This document shows, in pieces, positions 45,516 through 56,735 of a stretch of 64,000 nucleotides of DNA. Below the pieces are notes generated by a model. It saw only the letters and a list, made by a program, of their open reading frames with translations, did no database searches and had not been told where the DNA came from. Positions within the stretch are counted from its first letter, which is position 1, and every line of letters starts with the position of its first letter. Source of the DNA: Microvelia longipes (taxonomy: Eukaryota > Arthropoda > Insecta > Hemiptera > Veliidae); contig JACMZG010001908.1 of NCBI GenBank assembly GCA_018340805.1, forward strand, positions 43,490,843-43,554,842, in the 5' to 3' direction. The position numbers were made by a program, and so were the translations under genes.

Positions 45516-46208
45516 AGAGCCGGACCTGGAAAAATGTGACTCATTTTGTACTACTTCAAACCAAATTTTTCTGAAAATATACCTTAAATTATGAATGATA
45601 AGCATAGTCTGCCTATCCAGAGTGGAACCCCCTAATATGAATGCGCTCGCTCAAAATATAAGAAAATAAGACTAATTCCATTTTTTGCAATAATTGGTTC
45701 CCTGTAGGTCGTGTGCAAAACATAAAGAAAACGTTTTTTAAATCTGATAAAATTGTCTATAAAACGAGGGTTTTTTTTGTTAAAATCGGATCACTTCAAT
45801 TGAAGTTATGACATTTATTAAATGGCCAAAAAAATGCACAAAAAGCCAATATTTTTCAAAGTAATTCGCTGACTTTGCATAAATTAACCATTTTTTTGGT
45901 GTTATTGAGAGAGCAATAACTTTGGTTTTAGTCCTCCGATTTTGATAATTAAACACTCGTTTTATCAGAATTACTCGATTTTGATAATTTTAGAACATTT
46001 TATCAGCTTTAAAATTGTCCTGTTTATGTTTTGCACACAACTGAAATGTTGTCGATTTTAAAAAATTTTGAGCATGCGCTATCATATGAAGGGACACTTT
46101 ATATAGAATAGCCAGACTATGTTCTTTTTTCATACTTAAAGGTATATTTTTAGAAACGTTAAATTTGAAATGGTACAAAATGAGTAACATTTTTTCAGGT
46201 CCGGCTCT
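45516..46208. mobile_element. Inverted-repeat element, arms about 255 bp
   Basis: 45516-45778 and 45957-46208 are inverted copies with substantial divergence. The ends read AGAGCCGGACCTG; shared inner blocks include GTGTGCAAAACATAAA and 'TACTCATTTTGTAC'. The longest ORF of the window (139 codons, minus, 45990-46409) lies largely on one arm and shows no recognisable domain. Confidence 0.65.
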
Positions 46209-46574
46209 TGGACTAACAGCAATTTTACTTGTGTGGCAATTTCCATGGAATTGATTTTCGAAAAAAATGCCCCATAATATTTTGTACATTAGCATAAAGT
46301 AAGCTTGGTATAAGATGTAATGCAGTATTTGCATAGTTTTGAACAACTTTAAAAAAATCCATGCAATTGACAGACAAGTAAAACTGCTTCTGTTCCAACT
46401 GTGAAGCAAAAACCGAAAAAACCCTGAAAATGATCCAACTATGAAACCAATGAAACCAAGCGCTCTAATAGAAATTCCCCTGACTTGCTGATTACATCGC
46501 TAGAATTTTTCAAATCCTGAATGACATAAGGTGTATATCGTTTTGCAATTGCCTCTTTATTGGCTACAATTAAA

Positions 46575-46665
46575 AGAAGCGGCCCCCAGCGCCGTCACCG
46601 CGTAGCTGTTGAGGTGCGAAGTGCCGAGGCCACGGGGCGGCAAACAGGCCGAAGGGCTCTTGTTT
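46575..46665 (-). repeat. Family D GC-rich fragment
   Basis: 'GAAGCGGCCCCCAGCGCCGT' through 'CACGGGGCGGC', resembling 8195-8260. Confidence 0.4.
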
Positions 46666-46700
46666 TATTTTTATCGGTAGTGTCAAAAGCTGCAATTTTT

Positions 46701-47148
46701 GAAAAATAAATTTAGAGTAAAGTATTATTGGCTTAATTTTGACTTTTCGAAAAAAAAGTATTCTTCCTAAAATTGTTTAATTGTCACCCTTGAAACAATT
46801 TTTTCATTAAAAGAATAAAAATAAGATTTTTAAAATTTACCCTTTTTAAATTTCCACTTCCCGTTTTATTGAAATATCAGAGTTAGTGTTTTTTAAATCG
46901 AAGTTTATAATAGTACCATTTTTGTTCCACTAGTCAAGACCTTGAAAGCGATGTATCATTTGTACAGATTAAACAACATTTAAAATATCCAAATTTGGAA
47001 GTGGAGGGGAAGGAAGTAAATATTGAAAACATCAATTTTATTTTATAATGGAAAAATTGTCTCAGAGTGACAATTAAACAATTTTACGAAGAATACTTTT
47101 TTTCGAGAAGTCAAAATTAAGCCTACTTTACTCTTTGTTCATTTTTCG
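46701..47148. mobile_element. Inverted-repeat element, arms about 105 bp
   Basis: 46701-46810 and 47045-47148 pair with roughly 85-90% identity by eye (AAGTATTCTTC.TAAAATTGT and 'GGCTTAATTTTGACTT'). No coding content. Confidence 0.7.
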
Positions 47149-47154
47149 AAAATC

Positions 47155-47225
47155 GATCGAAGCGAATTCGATGAGAGGAGATATCGAGGAAAATTTCTGA
47201 GGTACCCCTTACCCGTTTTTTTACA
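47155..47225 (+). repeat. Family A 3' end fragment
   Basis: 'CGAAGCGAATTCGATGAGAG' and 'CTGAGGTACCCCTTACCCGT' + T7. Confidence 0.55.
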
Positions 47226-47878
47226 AATTGTCTCTTAATGCTTTAAACTTTTTCGTTTTGTTTTTTTAACATCAACCAAAGCCATCTAAATATCAAACTT
47301 TAACATTTTGCATGTTTATTGTGAAAATATTATCGAAGTATTAATCCGTCAAAATCTTTTGTAAATATCTTTTTCTGAATAAATTATCAACCACAATACT
47401 TTCACTCGCTAATTAATGTCTATAGATTTTATTTGATATTATAATTTTAATAGATACATAATCTAAGTTTACTTAAAATCTAGTATAATCTTCATAAATT
47501 TTAAAAATTTCTCTTCTTGTAAATTTTGCGTAGGCAATATTTTTTAATAAATTCATGAGTTACTGGCGAGATTTAGATTTTTCTTTAAAATGGGAGAATA
47601 GCGTAAAATAAAATAATTAACAAAACTCAAAAACATTCATTTGCGCCTCTTTTAGATTAATTTTGTTTTAGGAATTTTTTTTAGGATTGCAAAAATGTTT
47701 GTGCAAATGTTGGCACAAATATTAACTCCATGACGTTGGAGTTAATTAATGCTATAAATAACCATTCATTCATTTATTTACCTTTTAAGTGAATTTTCAA
47801 AGATAAGAATGAGCTTATGAGATTGTGTTCATAAAGGGAGGTAAGGGTGGTATTTTGATAGGTGGAGGGGACGCACTT
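47226..47878. other. AT-rich spacer
   Basis: Nothing recognised. Confidence 0.5.
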
Positions 47879-48023
<145 letters not shown>

Positions 48024-48180
48024 GACGAGATTTTGTTCCTAGAGGTCTTGAGACATGATAACTTTCGCTTTCGGACGGTTTCTCGGATCAATATGAAATT
48101 TAGTACAAAAATCGATCCCATTGAGGTCCCAAACTCTAATCGGGTTGAAGTTTAATACACAGATTAATATATATTACACT
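48024..48180 (+). repeat. Family B repeat
   Basis: 'TTGTTCCTAGAGGTC', 'GATAACTTTCGCTTTCGGAC', 'TCTCGGATCAATATGAAATT'. Confidence 0.6.
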
Positions 48181-48242
48181 GATTTTATTTTTCTTTCATA
48201 GTGTGTGCCTTTTAGCGAATTTTTAATAGAAGAAGTAGAAAA

Positions 48243-48495
48243 ACATTTTAAGATATCGCGAAACATTTCCGTAGGCTTTGACGTCATTTTAGGATGTCGC
48301 GAAACATTTCAGTAGGCTTTGACGTTATTTTAGGATGTCGCGAAACATTTCAGTAAGCTTTGACGTTATTTTAGGATGTCGCGAAACATTTCAGTAGGCT
48401 TTGACGTCATTTTAGGATGTCGCGAAACATTTCAGTAGGCTTTGACGTCATTTTGGGATGTCGCAAAACATCTCAGTAGGCTTTGCATCATTTTG
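48243..48495. repeat. 41-bp minisatellite
   Basis: Six copies of GATGTCGCGAAACATTTCAG + TAGGCTTTGACGTCATTTTAG. TGACGTCA is present in copies 1, 4 and 5 and changed to TGACGTTA in copies 2-3. Confidence 0.9.
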
Positions 48496-49149
48496 ATTAT
48501 TCTAGAACTATTCAAAGTTTAAATTTAAGGAAATAAATTTATGATAACATGTACATGATTGAAATTACAATTAGTTTTATTTTAAGAAATTAATCCATCG
48601 TTAACGACCAATCAGTCGTGAGAAAGTAATTTCATTGAAAAATTAGCCATGAAAATGATTTTCATCCTTATGCTCTTACGTTCAAATACACGTACATCCA
48701 TCAATACACGTAGGCTCTAAGTTTTTATTTTCAAGATTAGGATTTTTATTTGTCAAAATGTAGATATTGCTGATAGGAATAGTAAATTATACTATTACAA
48801 TTATTCTCGCATTCTATGTGACATGAAAGAAATTCTTAAAACTAATTTTAAAGAACTATTTATAGTTGAATAATATCTTTTGTGTTTCATTATTGTTCTG
48901 CGTTATTTTTAGAACAACTTCCTATTTATGTTTGTTTATAGAAATTGTTATTATAATAATTCTTTTTTATTTCTTCTATTTACATTTTATATTGTTCTGA
49001 TTCTTTTATTTTCAAAGAATATTTATACTAAAGTTTTTTTTTCAATTGAGGAGAAATCTAGCTTTATTATCAATTAGAGTTTTAGTTGATAACTTTAAAA
49101 AAAAATATTGTATTGGATACAAGTTGAAACATTCGCCCTTTAGGTGGGA
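48496..49149. other. AT-rich spacer
   Basis: Nothing recognised. Confidence 0.5.
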
Positions 49150-50450
49150 AAGGTGATAGTGCCTAAGTTAGAATTTTAGAAAGAACTATGGGAACATAAA
49201 CAGCCGGGATAGAGCTTGAGTTAGAATTTTAGAAAGAACAATGGGAACATAAACAACCGGGATAGAGCTTGAGTTAGAATTTTAGAAAGAACAATGGGAA
49301 CATAAACAACCGGGATAGCTTGAGTTAGAACTATGAAAACATAAACGGGATAGAGCTTGAGTTAGAATTTTAGAAAGAACTATGGGAATATAAACAGCCG
49401 GGATAGAGCTTGAGTTAGAATTTTAGAAACCTAGGGAATAAACAGCCGGATAGAGCTTGAGTTAGAATTTGAGAAAGAACTATGGGAATATAAACAGCCG
49501 GGATAGAGCTTGAGTTAGAATTTGAGAAAGAACTATGGGAATATAAACAGCCGGGATAGAGCTTGAGTTAGAATTTGAGAAAGAACTATGGAATATAAAC
49601 AGCCGGGATAGAGCTTGAGTTAGAATTTGAAAAGAACTATGGGAATATAAACAGGCTTGAGGAAGAACTATGGGAATATAACAAACGGGATAGAGCTTGA
49701 TTAGAATTTTGGGAAGAAACAAGTATGGGAACATGAACAACCGTGATAGAGCTTGAGTTAGAATTTTAGAAAGAACAATGGGAACATAAACAACCGGGAT
49801 AGAGCTTCAGTTTACTATGGGAACATAAACAACCGGGATAGAATCGAAGAATCAGCTACCGTCGATTGTTGGATATAAATATCCCTGGACCGGTTTCGGC
49901 ATAACGCCATCATGCCGACGGTAGCTGATTCTTCGATTGCTTCTTCAACTTGCGGTAAATACAACCTTTTTAACCGGGATAGAGCTTGAGTTAGAACTAT
50001 GGGAACATAAACAACCGGGATAGAGCTTCGGTTAGAACTATGGGAACATAAACAACCGGATAGAGCTTGAGTTAGAAACTATGGAAACATAAACAACCGG
50101 GATAGAGCTTGAGTTAGAACTATGGGAACATAAACAAACGGGATAGAGCTTGAGTTAGAACTATGGAAACATAACAACCGGGATAGAGCTTGGTTAGAAC
50201 TATGGGAACATAAACGGATAGAAACTATGGAACATAAACAACCGGGAGTTAGAACATGGAACATAACAACCGGGATAGAGCTTGAGAACTATGGAACAAC
50301 CGGGATAGAGCTTGAGTTAGAACTATGGGAACATAAACAACCGGGATAGAGCTTGAGTTAGAACTATGGAAACATAAACAACCGGGATAGAGCTTGAGTT
50401 AGAACTATGGAAATAAACAACCGGGATAGAGCTTGAGTTAGACTATAAGA
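49150..50450. repeat. 53/41-bp minisatellite, about 1.3 kb
   Basis: About 28 units of CCGGGATAGAGCTTGAGTTA + GAATTTTAGAAAGAACTATG + GGAACATAAACAA. The right half mainly uses a short form lacking the GAATTTTAGAAA block. Minus frames at 49480-49740 and 50079-50264 are array artefacts. Confidence 0.9.
49842..49939. mobile_element. Inverted-repeat insert inside the minisatellite
   Basis: Perfect 23-bp arms (49842-49864 and 49917-49939; AATCGAAGAATCAGCTACCG...) around a 52-nt loop with GGACCGGTTTCGGCATAACG. Array sequence (AACCGGGATAGA) resumes at about 49971. Confidence 0.75.
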
Positions 50451-51254
50451 AAGAATTTTTTACATTTTACTGTTTTTATTCAAAATAGTTGTTTACTATT
50501 ACTACACCCGGAAAAATAGCATATGCTACGCGACGGGGAAGGCTTAGCTCGACAATTGTCACCACGGTAAAAAATACCTTCTTCACAGATTGTAACATAA
50601 TATAGTATGTTCGTCCTTATTATTATTATTATTATTGCATTTATTTAAATTTAGTCTTTATTTTACTCTATGCGTTGGATCTTCATTAAAACCCTTATTA
50701 AATAATGGAATTTTTATTTGTATTTTTAAGTAAATTCATTGTAATTTTAATAAAGAGTACTTTTTTCCTTTTCATGACCTCTTTTAATAAAATTTAGGTT
50801 TTTTCCTTAAGTAAACAATTTTTATTTAATCTTAAGCTCTAAAAAAGCGGCTATTTATTTACATAATAATGGAAATTCGGTGAGTAGAATAAAAAGTTAA
50901 CCTAAATGGATGGAAAAAATGCTCTTTAAAAGATATGAACAGTCTCTTTTGGTAATATTGGAATAAAAGGCCTACCTTAACTTTTGAAATAACAGCTTAG
51001 TTCTTTTAGTTAATATTAAGGAAATATTATGCCAAAATTTACTTAGTAAGTTACATTTTGTACTCATGCGTGGTTGTAGGTCGTTCTTTTGTAATCTAGT
51101 AATATGAAACCGGTCCCGAGATAAAAAATAAATAATGTAAACAAACCCAAAATTCCTGGTTTATTCACTTATTTGCAATTTAAATCATGTTTTTCGTACT
51201 TTAAATGAAAATTACTCATTAATTTTCTTAAAATTAACTTATTAATCAACTATT
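50451..51254. other. AT-rich spacer
   Basis: Contains (TTA)n near 50615-50637. Nothing else recognised. Confidence 0.5.
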
Positions 51255-51515
51255 CTTCAAATTACTCATTAATTACGCCTTTAACTTTCTACATATATCG
51301 CCGCCTTTAACTTTCTACTTATATTGCTGCCTTTAACTTTCTACATTTATCGCCGCCTTTAATTTTTTACATATATCGCTGCCTTTAACTTTCTGCATAT
51401 ATCGCCGCCTTTAACTTTCTACTTATATCGCTGCCTTTAACTTTCTGCATATATCGCCGCCTTTAATTTTTTACATATATCGCTGCCTTTAACTTTCTGC
51501 ATATATCGCCGCCTC
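51255..51515. repeat. 26-bp minisatellite
   Basis: About ten copies of GCCTTTAACTTTCTACATAT + ATCGCC/ATCGCT. Confidence 0.85.
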
Positions 51516-51546
51516 TATGTATAAGATTATAACTATACTAAATAAT

Positions 51547-51950
51547 TCTAGCACAGAGGTGGCTAATAATTTTCTTTGAAATAATTCCTTTTGTGCTTAG
51601 CAATCCATTTCTTGCTAACTTTCTTCTATATGCTGAGCAGTAGCATCACAACTTGTTTAATTTTTTTCGAATTTCGCAAAGAAAAAGTGCTACAAATTAA
51701 ATTAATTAATTAAATGAGTGCGAATAGTGCTATGCAGTGCCAATTTCGGAATGAAGACTATAGTTTTGTATAGTATATTGGATAAATATGCGCATTTTCT
51801 GTGAACATTTATATAGCAAGTTGTAATGCTACTGTTCAGTTCATAAAGCATATACTTGAAACTTGAAGCAAGAAAAAGGTTTGTTAAGCACGGAAGCACA
51901 CAGTTCAAAAGAAATTCGCGCGGCTTGCGGTTCTCCTCGCCAGTAATAAC
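51547..51950. mobile_element. Family C foldback element, diverged
   Basis: 'GCTTAGCAATCCATTTCTTG' on the left is mirrored by 'AGCAAGAAAAAGGTTTGTTA' on the right. The middle has 'GCGCATTTTCTGTGAACA', the family's inner arm. Confidence 0.6.
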
Positions 51951-52539
51951 TTTAACACGCCGTAAAAAAGTAAAATCGCTTGAAGAATTCATTAAATTCC
52001 AAGATCCTATTTTCTTACCAACTTTTCACTGGATTTGATTCGACCAGGATTCAATATTGCATAAGAACATAGTGTATAATTAATTTGGATTAAACATATA
52101 AAATTTCTTTTTGTTTCTTACAGCAAAGTTTCACTCTTAGTTTTATGCATGTAGACTTGTTTTTATACCTACTGGATATTAAATGTGTGTTAGTATTCTG
52201 AGTGTTAGGAGGCCAAGGACTCAGCTAAGTGCAAGTTCTACGGGGCTTGATCAAGTTTACGTCTATCAGTCAGCTGGGACTTCGTGGGTGTGGTTTTTAT
52301 TCGTAGTTTATTAGTGAAAGTGATTCAATTTGATTTAATCAATTACTTTGGGCTTCTTATGAATTTATCTAATTTAGTTTAAGATTAAACCAGCTGCTAG
52401 ATGTGTTACTATGTTATCTTCTATTGTATAAATCTATGTATTTATTATCTGATTACTTAATTTTATTTCTACATCATAATTTTGCTTCCCTGTCGTATTT
52501 ATAGAAGAAGGTTGCATTATAATAAAATAAATGTGACAC
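51951..52539. other. Spacer
   Basis: Nothing recognised. Confidence 0.5.
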
Positions 52540-52984
52540 ATCGAAAAATATTCTGAGGTATCCCGTACCCGATTTTTCTTCCTTACTTGTAGGAAAAGTA
52601 TTGTATTTGCAAAAAAAACGAAACCGGGATATCACCAGAATTATCCGTTTCAGATGTTTTGAAGGCCTCCTGAGTGGTTTTCACAGAGTTATATTTTTGT
52701 GTGTCTGTTATCATCGTAGCTTCCAGTGTATTTATGCTAGAGAGTTGGAACTTTGTACAATATTCAATCTATAGCTGTAGTTGTGGCATTCGGAAATATT
52801 TTTTTATGACGTCATTAACCCGCAATAATGACTCGGAAACGCGGAAAAATGATGTGATCGGATTGAGATTTGACACGCATGTTGCCTTGTGTAAGACTAC
52901 GATATGTGCCAAGTTTCGTCTTATTATTAGCATTAGTTCAATTTTTATCTAATGACTGTGTGTACGTTTTTTAAAAAAATTGGA

Positions 52985-53455
52985 AAACAATTCCATTCAG
53001 ATAAGTTTAAGTTAAGTTATGTTTAACTTAATTCCATTCAGATAAGTTTAAGTTAAGTTATGTTATTAATTTCCATTCAGAAAGTTGGTTAAGTTATGCT
53101 TAAGTTAATTCCATTCAGATAAGTTTAAGTTAGTTATAGTTTAAGTAAGTTAAAGAGTTATGTTTAAGTTAATTCCATTCAGATAAGTTTAAGTTAATTA
53201 TGTTTAAGTTAATTCCATTCAGATAAGTTTAAGTTAAGTTATGTTTAAGTTAATTCCATTCAGATAAGTTTAAGTTAAGTTATTCCATTAAGGTTAAGTT
53301 AAGTGTTAATTAATTCCATTCAGATAAGTTTAAGTTAAGTTATGTTAAGTTAATTCATTCAGATAAGTTTAAGTTAGTTATGTTAAGTTAATTCCATTCA
53401 GATAAGTTTAAGTTAATTATGTTAAGTTAATTCCATTCGTTAAGTTAAGTTATGT
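52985..53455. repeat. About 41-bp minisatellite within family A
   Basis: About 12 copies of ATTCCATTCAGATAAGTTTA + AGTTAAGTTATGTTTAAGTTA. It replaces the segment of family A that normally reads 'AATCCAATTGAGTTGAAATT', which resembles the unit and may be its seed. Confidence 0.85.
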
Positions 53456-53552
53456 CCCATCAGTACATTCAGACTCAGGTTACATAACTTAAGTAATACA
53501 TCAGCCCATTAAGTTTTGTTTCAATACGACAAGTATATCCATGGTTTTTGTT

Positions 53553-53618
53553 GGATCATAAAAGCTAAGCAGCATTGACCGTGGTCAGTACTATATGGGG
53601 GACCGCTTAGAATGAAAC
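53553..53618 (+). promoter_or_regulatory. 5S rRNA-type internal control region
   Basis: AAAGCTAAGCAGCATTGACC and GTGGTCAGTA, then ATGGGGGACCGCTTAGAATG: A box, intermediate element and C box in 5S order and spacing. Confidence 0.65.
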
Positions 53619-53975
53619 GGATGCATTTACAATCTGAAGTCAAGCGAATCGAGTCCGAGAACATGCTGCAGTATAAATTTGGCGAATTATATATTCTGAT
53701 GACGAGCGAAGCGAGTCCAAAGGAGGGAGGATAAGCGTAGCGAATCCGACGTGTTAAGGAAAAGTTCCGAGGTACCCCGTACCCGATCTTTTTGTTTTAT
53801 ATTATAAATGATTTGTTAATCAAGACCAAGGTTAGTTTTTTTTTAACTATAACTGTTCTTTTTATTGCGTTCATTTAATTTATTGTGTTATATTTTTTTT
53901 ATAAAGTCTTTATTTTAACAGAACAAGAATTCAATACAATACACAGTAATAAGAAATTTAGAATAATAGTTATTT

Positions 53976-54090
53976 ATGCCATAAGGCTGCGAAGTGTGTC
54001 TTTATGTCACGGCAGTTAGATTTACCGACGAGCGAAGCGAGTCGGGAAAAATTGCCAAGACATAAAGACATTCTCAGCCGGATGGCATAC
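53976..54090 (+). ncRNA. 115-nt hairpin capped by a tandem-GA mini-hairpin
   Basis: Outer stem TATGCCAT/ATGGCATA, then GGCTG/CAGCC, GTCTTTATGTC/GACATAAAGAC and GGCA/TGCC. The apex is CCGAC-GA-GC-GAA-GC-GA-GTCGG (54025-54045). A T13 run follows directly (54096-54108), as a pol III terminator would. The layout resembles a small structured RNA or a foldback element. No promoter is identified and no known RNA family is recognised. Confidence 0.4.
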
Positions 54091-54094
54091 ACTA

Positions 54095-54550
54095 TTTTTT
54101 TTTTTTGAGGTAGCACTCATTAAATAAACTGAGCTATATACTTAATTGTAAAAAAACGTCCAATTAACTCCATATATTGTCGTTATTGAATTCATCCATA
54201 AGCTTCACACTTTTACTAAAAAATGTAAGCTTTACAAATAAGCACACAAAATTGTCAATTAGAACACCTTTTAAAAACGAAAAAAAATTAGTCTACGAAC
54301 AAAAACAGAAACAAAATGAACGTTTTTAAAGAAACCTCATGAAGGTTTTACACAGATTGTTTTTTGAACACGCTACATTACAGTAATGGTGGCAATATAT
54401 GTATTACTTTTACGTCCTAGGAGTTTTTTTACACAAATTATTGTCCTCGGAGGTGAAAAGTACTAAATAACCTCCTATAACAATTATGATTGGCTTCTCA
54501 TCCTAAAAACGGTCCAATAAAGTGCTCAATTACGTACTACCTCAAAAAAA
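54095..54550. mobile_element. Possible TIR element
   Basis: TTTTTTTGAGGTAG.AC near 54099 is inverted near 54530-54545 ('GTACTACCTCAAAAAAAA'). Weak similarity continues inside (CAATTAACTC / GAGCACTTTATTGG). It may be one element with the hairpin at 53976-54090. Confidence 0.35.
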
Positions 54551-55439
54551 ATGTATTATTATATAATATGAAGAGACGCATCTCTCACTTTCTTGATTTT
54601 TATTAATGTTATACGATACAGATGTCTTAGCTTGTTAAAGGTCTTAAGTTCATTCAATCACCACGAGTTCATCTTACACATAACAATAGCAATCCCCCCT
54701 ATCGTCTTTAAACTGTTGCTTTACTATCTCCTGTAGTATGGAGAGAAAAGCATGCGCGTCAATAGCAGGATTTCTTTCAGAGGTTTCTCACAGAGAGGGA
54801 GCATCTAAAAATTATTGGGAGTATACACGTTTGTAAAAATTGTTGACCTGGGGAGGGGTGCAGAATTTTTTTTGAAACGTTTTCTTTTTACCCAGTGATA
54901 AAAATGAGGTTTCAATTTCTCCCTACATACAGCGAAATTACATGAAAGAAATATTTTTAGTAAAAAACTATTACCAAAAATATTTTAGATTTTATAATTA
55001 TTTATTAGATAATAACAAAAATATATCAGATTTTAGTAAAATCTATTACGCTGAAATAGCGTGATGAGAAATTACCGGAATATAGTGATATCAGAATTCA
55101 ATTTGGTTTCTAGAATTGGCAATATTTCGGTATTTTATAATCTAACTTTTCGAAATCACCAACAGTAGTAACAAAATTACCATGTTTTTTTTTACACCAT
55201 TTTTTCAATTAGGAGGCTATCCCCGCTCCGCGGGAAAGATAGGGGTTACATTTTATTTTTTCTGCCATGGGGGATCATGCTTGATCCGGGGGGTCTCTCC
55301 CCCCCCCCGAAAGAAGCCCTCCTCAAAAGTAAGCATTATTATTATACTTTAAAATAACTCTCCATCATAAGATAAAATGTTTTGCTGTTTTTTGTTTGAA
55401 CAATAAAATCTCAATAGAATAGAATTGAACTATCAAAAA
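54551..55439. other. Spacer with GC-rich palindromes
   Basis: 55217-55325 holds CCCGC-TCC-GCGGG and GGATCA-TGCT-TGATCC and a C9 run. No gene. Confidence 0.45.
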
Positions 55440-56405
55440 GTAGTTTTTTCTTGAGTAGTTTGTACCAAGTCATCTGTCTGTCTGTGTCTGGTATCAACAT
55501 TGTTTCCAATGTTAGTACGCTAATATGCCAAGTTACTTAGTACGGCCAGTTACTTAATATGCCTTAGTACGCTAATATGCCAAGTTACTTAGTACGCTAA
55601 TATGCCAAGTTACTTAGTAAGCTAATATGCAATTACTTAGACGCATATGCCAAGTTATACTAATAAGTACGCTATTATGCAAGTACTTAGTACGCTAATA
55701 TGCCAAGTTACTTATATTATGCCAAGTACTTAGTACGCTAATATGCCAAGTTACTTAAGCCAAGTTACTTAGTACGCTAATATGCCAAGTTACTTACTAC
55801 GCTAATATGCCAAGTTACGTATTATGCTAATTAGCCCGGTTCAAAAGTCACTTAGGGCTAGTTGTGCTATCCCAAAAATATTTTTTACTGGTCATCATTA
55901 ATTGGCAAGAATTACTCAGCAAAAATGAATTATTAAATGCGACAAAATTATCGAATCAATTTGAAATTTGCTCTTGTGTAGTCGTATATCAGACTAACAA
56001 ATTTGCCCGCAGTTTCATTTTATTATTAGCATTAGTTCAATATATCGAATGATATATATTCGATAGCTAGTCATATCGAATGACATGTTTTTTTGAATAA
56101 ATTATTAAAAATCAAAATAACGAATTGAGTTGAAATTTGGTATAAGTGTATTCTTTTATAATTAAATAAGTATACTAAGTTTTATTTATTTATTGCCATA
56201 TTTAAATATGGCAAGTAAATCTACAGTTATTGTTGGATCACTTGTTGCATCACAGTTGTCGAAGTGTTTTTTTCTGAGGACAAACGAAGCGAGTGCGTCT
56301 GTATTCACGCGTATAACTTACGTGAAGTCTATATCGTAAGGACGAGCCAAGCGAGTCCGAAGTAATGAGAAAAAGTTACGAGGTACCTGGTACCCGATTT
56401 TCCGT
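55440..56405 (+). mobile_element. Family A element with a different internal minisatellite
   Basis: A 5' part ('GTAGTTTGTACCAAGTCATC', TGTCTGTGTCTGGTATCA) is followed by the 25-bp array. Then 'GGGCTAGTTGTGCTATCC', 'AATTACTCAGCAAAAATGAA', 'TTGAAATTTGGTATAAGTGT', a degenerate 5S block, hairpins (56280 region and 56340-56358) and the end 'GAGGTACCTGGTACCCGATT' + TT. Confidence 0.7.
55505..55845. repeat. 25-bp minisatellite within family A
   Basis: About 13 copies of TACGCTAATATGCCAAGTTA + CTTAG, several truncated. Confidence 0.9.
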
Positions 56406-56735
56406 TTGGATTTTATTGTACTTGTTGGCATTTCTATAATTAAATAAATAAAGTTATGATGCATAATTAAAGACAAATAATAATAAATAAAAAGAAAGCC
56501 ATACATGAGACTGCGTACGAGTTATACAAACAAAAGTCATAAATTAAACTTATACTTAAACTCGCATAGCAAAAATAAATGTTTTCACTAAACAATAAAT
56601 CAAGAAGAAAACAAACATTACAAGTGTTACCAACATTCCCTGTACAATAATAAATTATCCATGAAAAAAAATCAATCTAACCAAAAATAGGAAAACAATA
56701 ACTCCATTCTAAACCGCTTGTTTGGGCCTTGACCG
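56406..56735. other. AT-rich spacer
   Basis: Nothing recognised. Confidence 0.5.

Larger units (their letters stand above)
52540..53792 (+). mobile_element. Family A element carrying an internal minisatellite
   Basis: A 3' end of one copy (52545-52578) abuts a complete copy (52585-53792). In the complete copy: 5' hairpin remnant, 'GTTTTGAAGGCCTCCTGAGT', TGACGTCA (52807-52814), 'GATCGGATTGAGATTTGACA', then an array of about 470 bp. The 5S-like block (53553-53618), hairpin B (53701-53717), hairpin C (53729-53747) and 'GAGGTACCCCGTACCCGATC' + T5 follow. Confidence 0.8.

Noticed and set aside
45990..46409. 139-aa ORF as a gene
   Set aside because: Lies mostly on one arm of an inverted-repeat element; composition is biased and no domain recognised.
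53701..53720. A second hammerhead in family A (CTGATGACGAGC...GAA)
   Set aside because: CUGAUGA is present in some copies only, stem II would not start with a pair, and no stem III or cleavage site follows.
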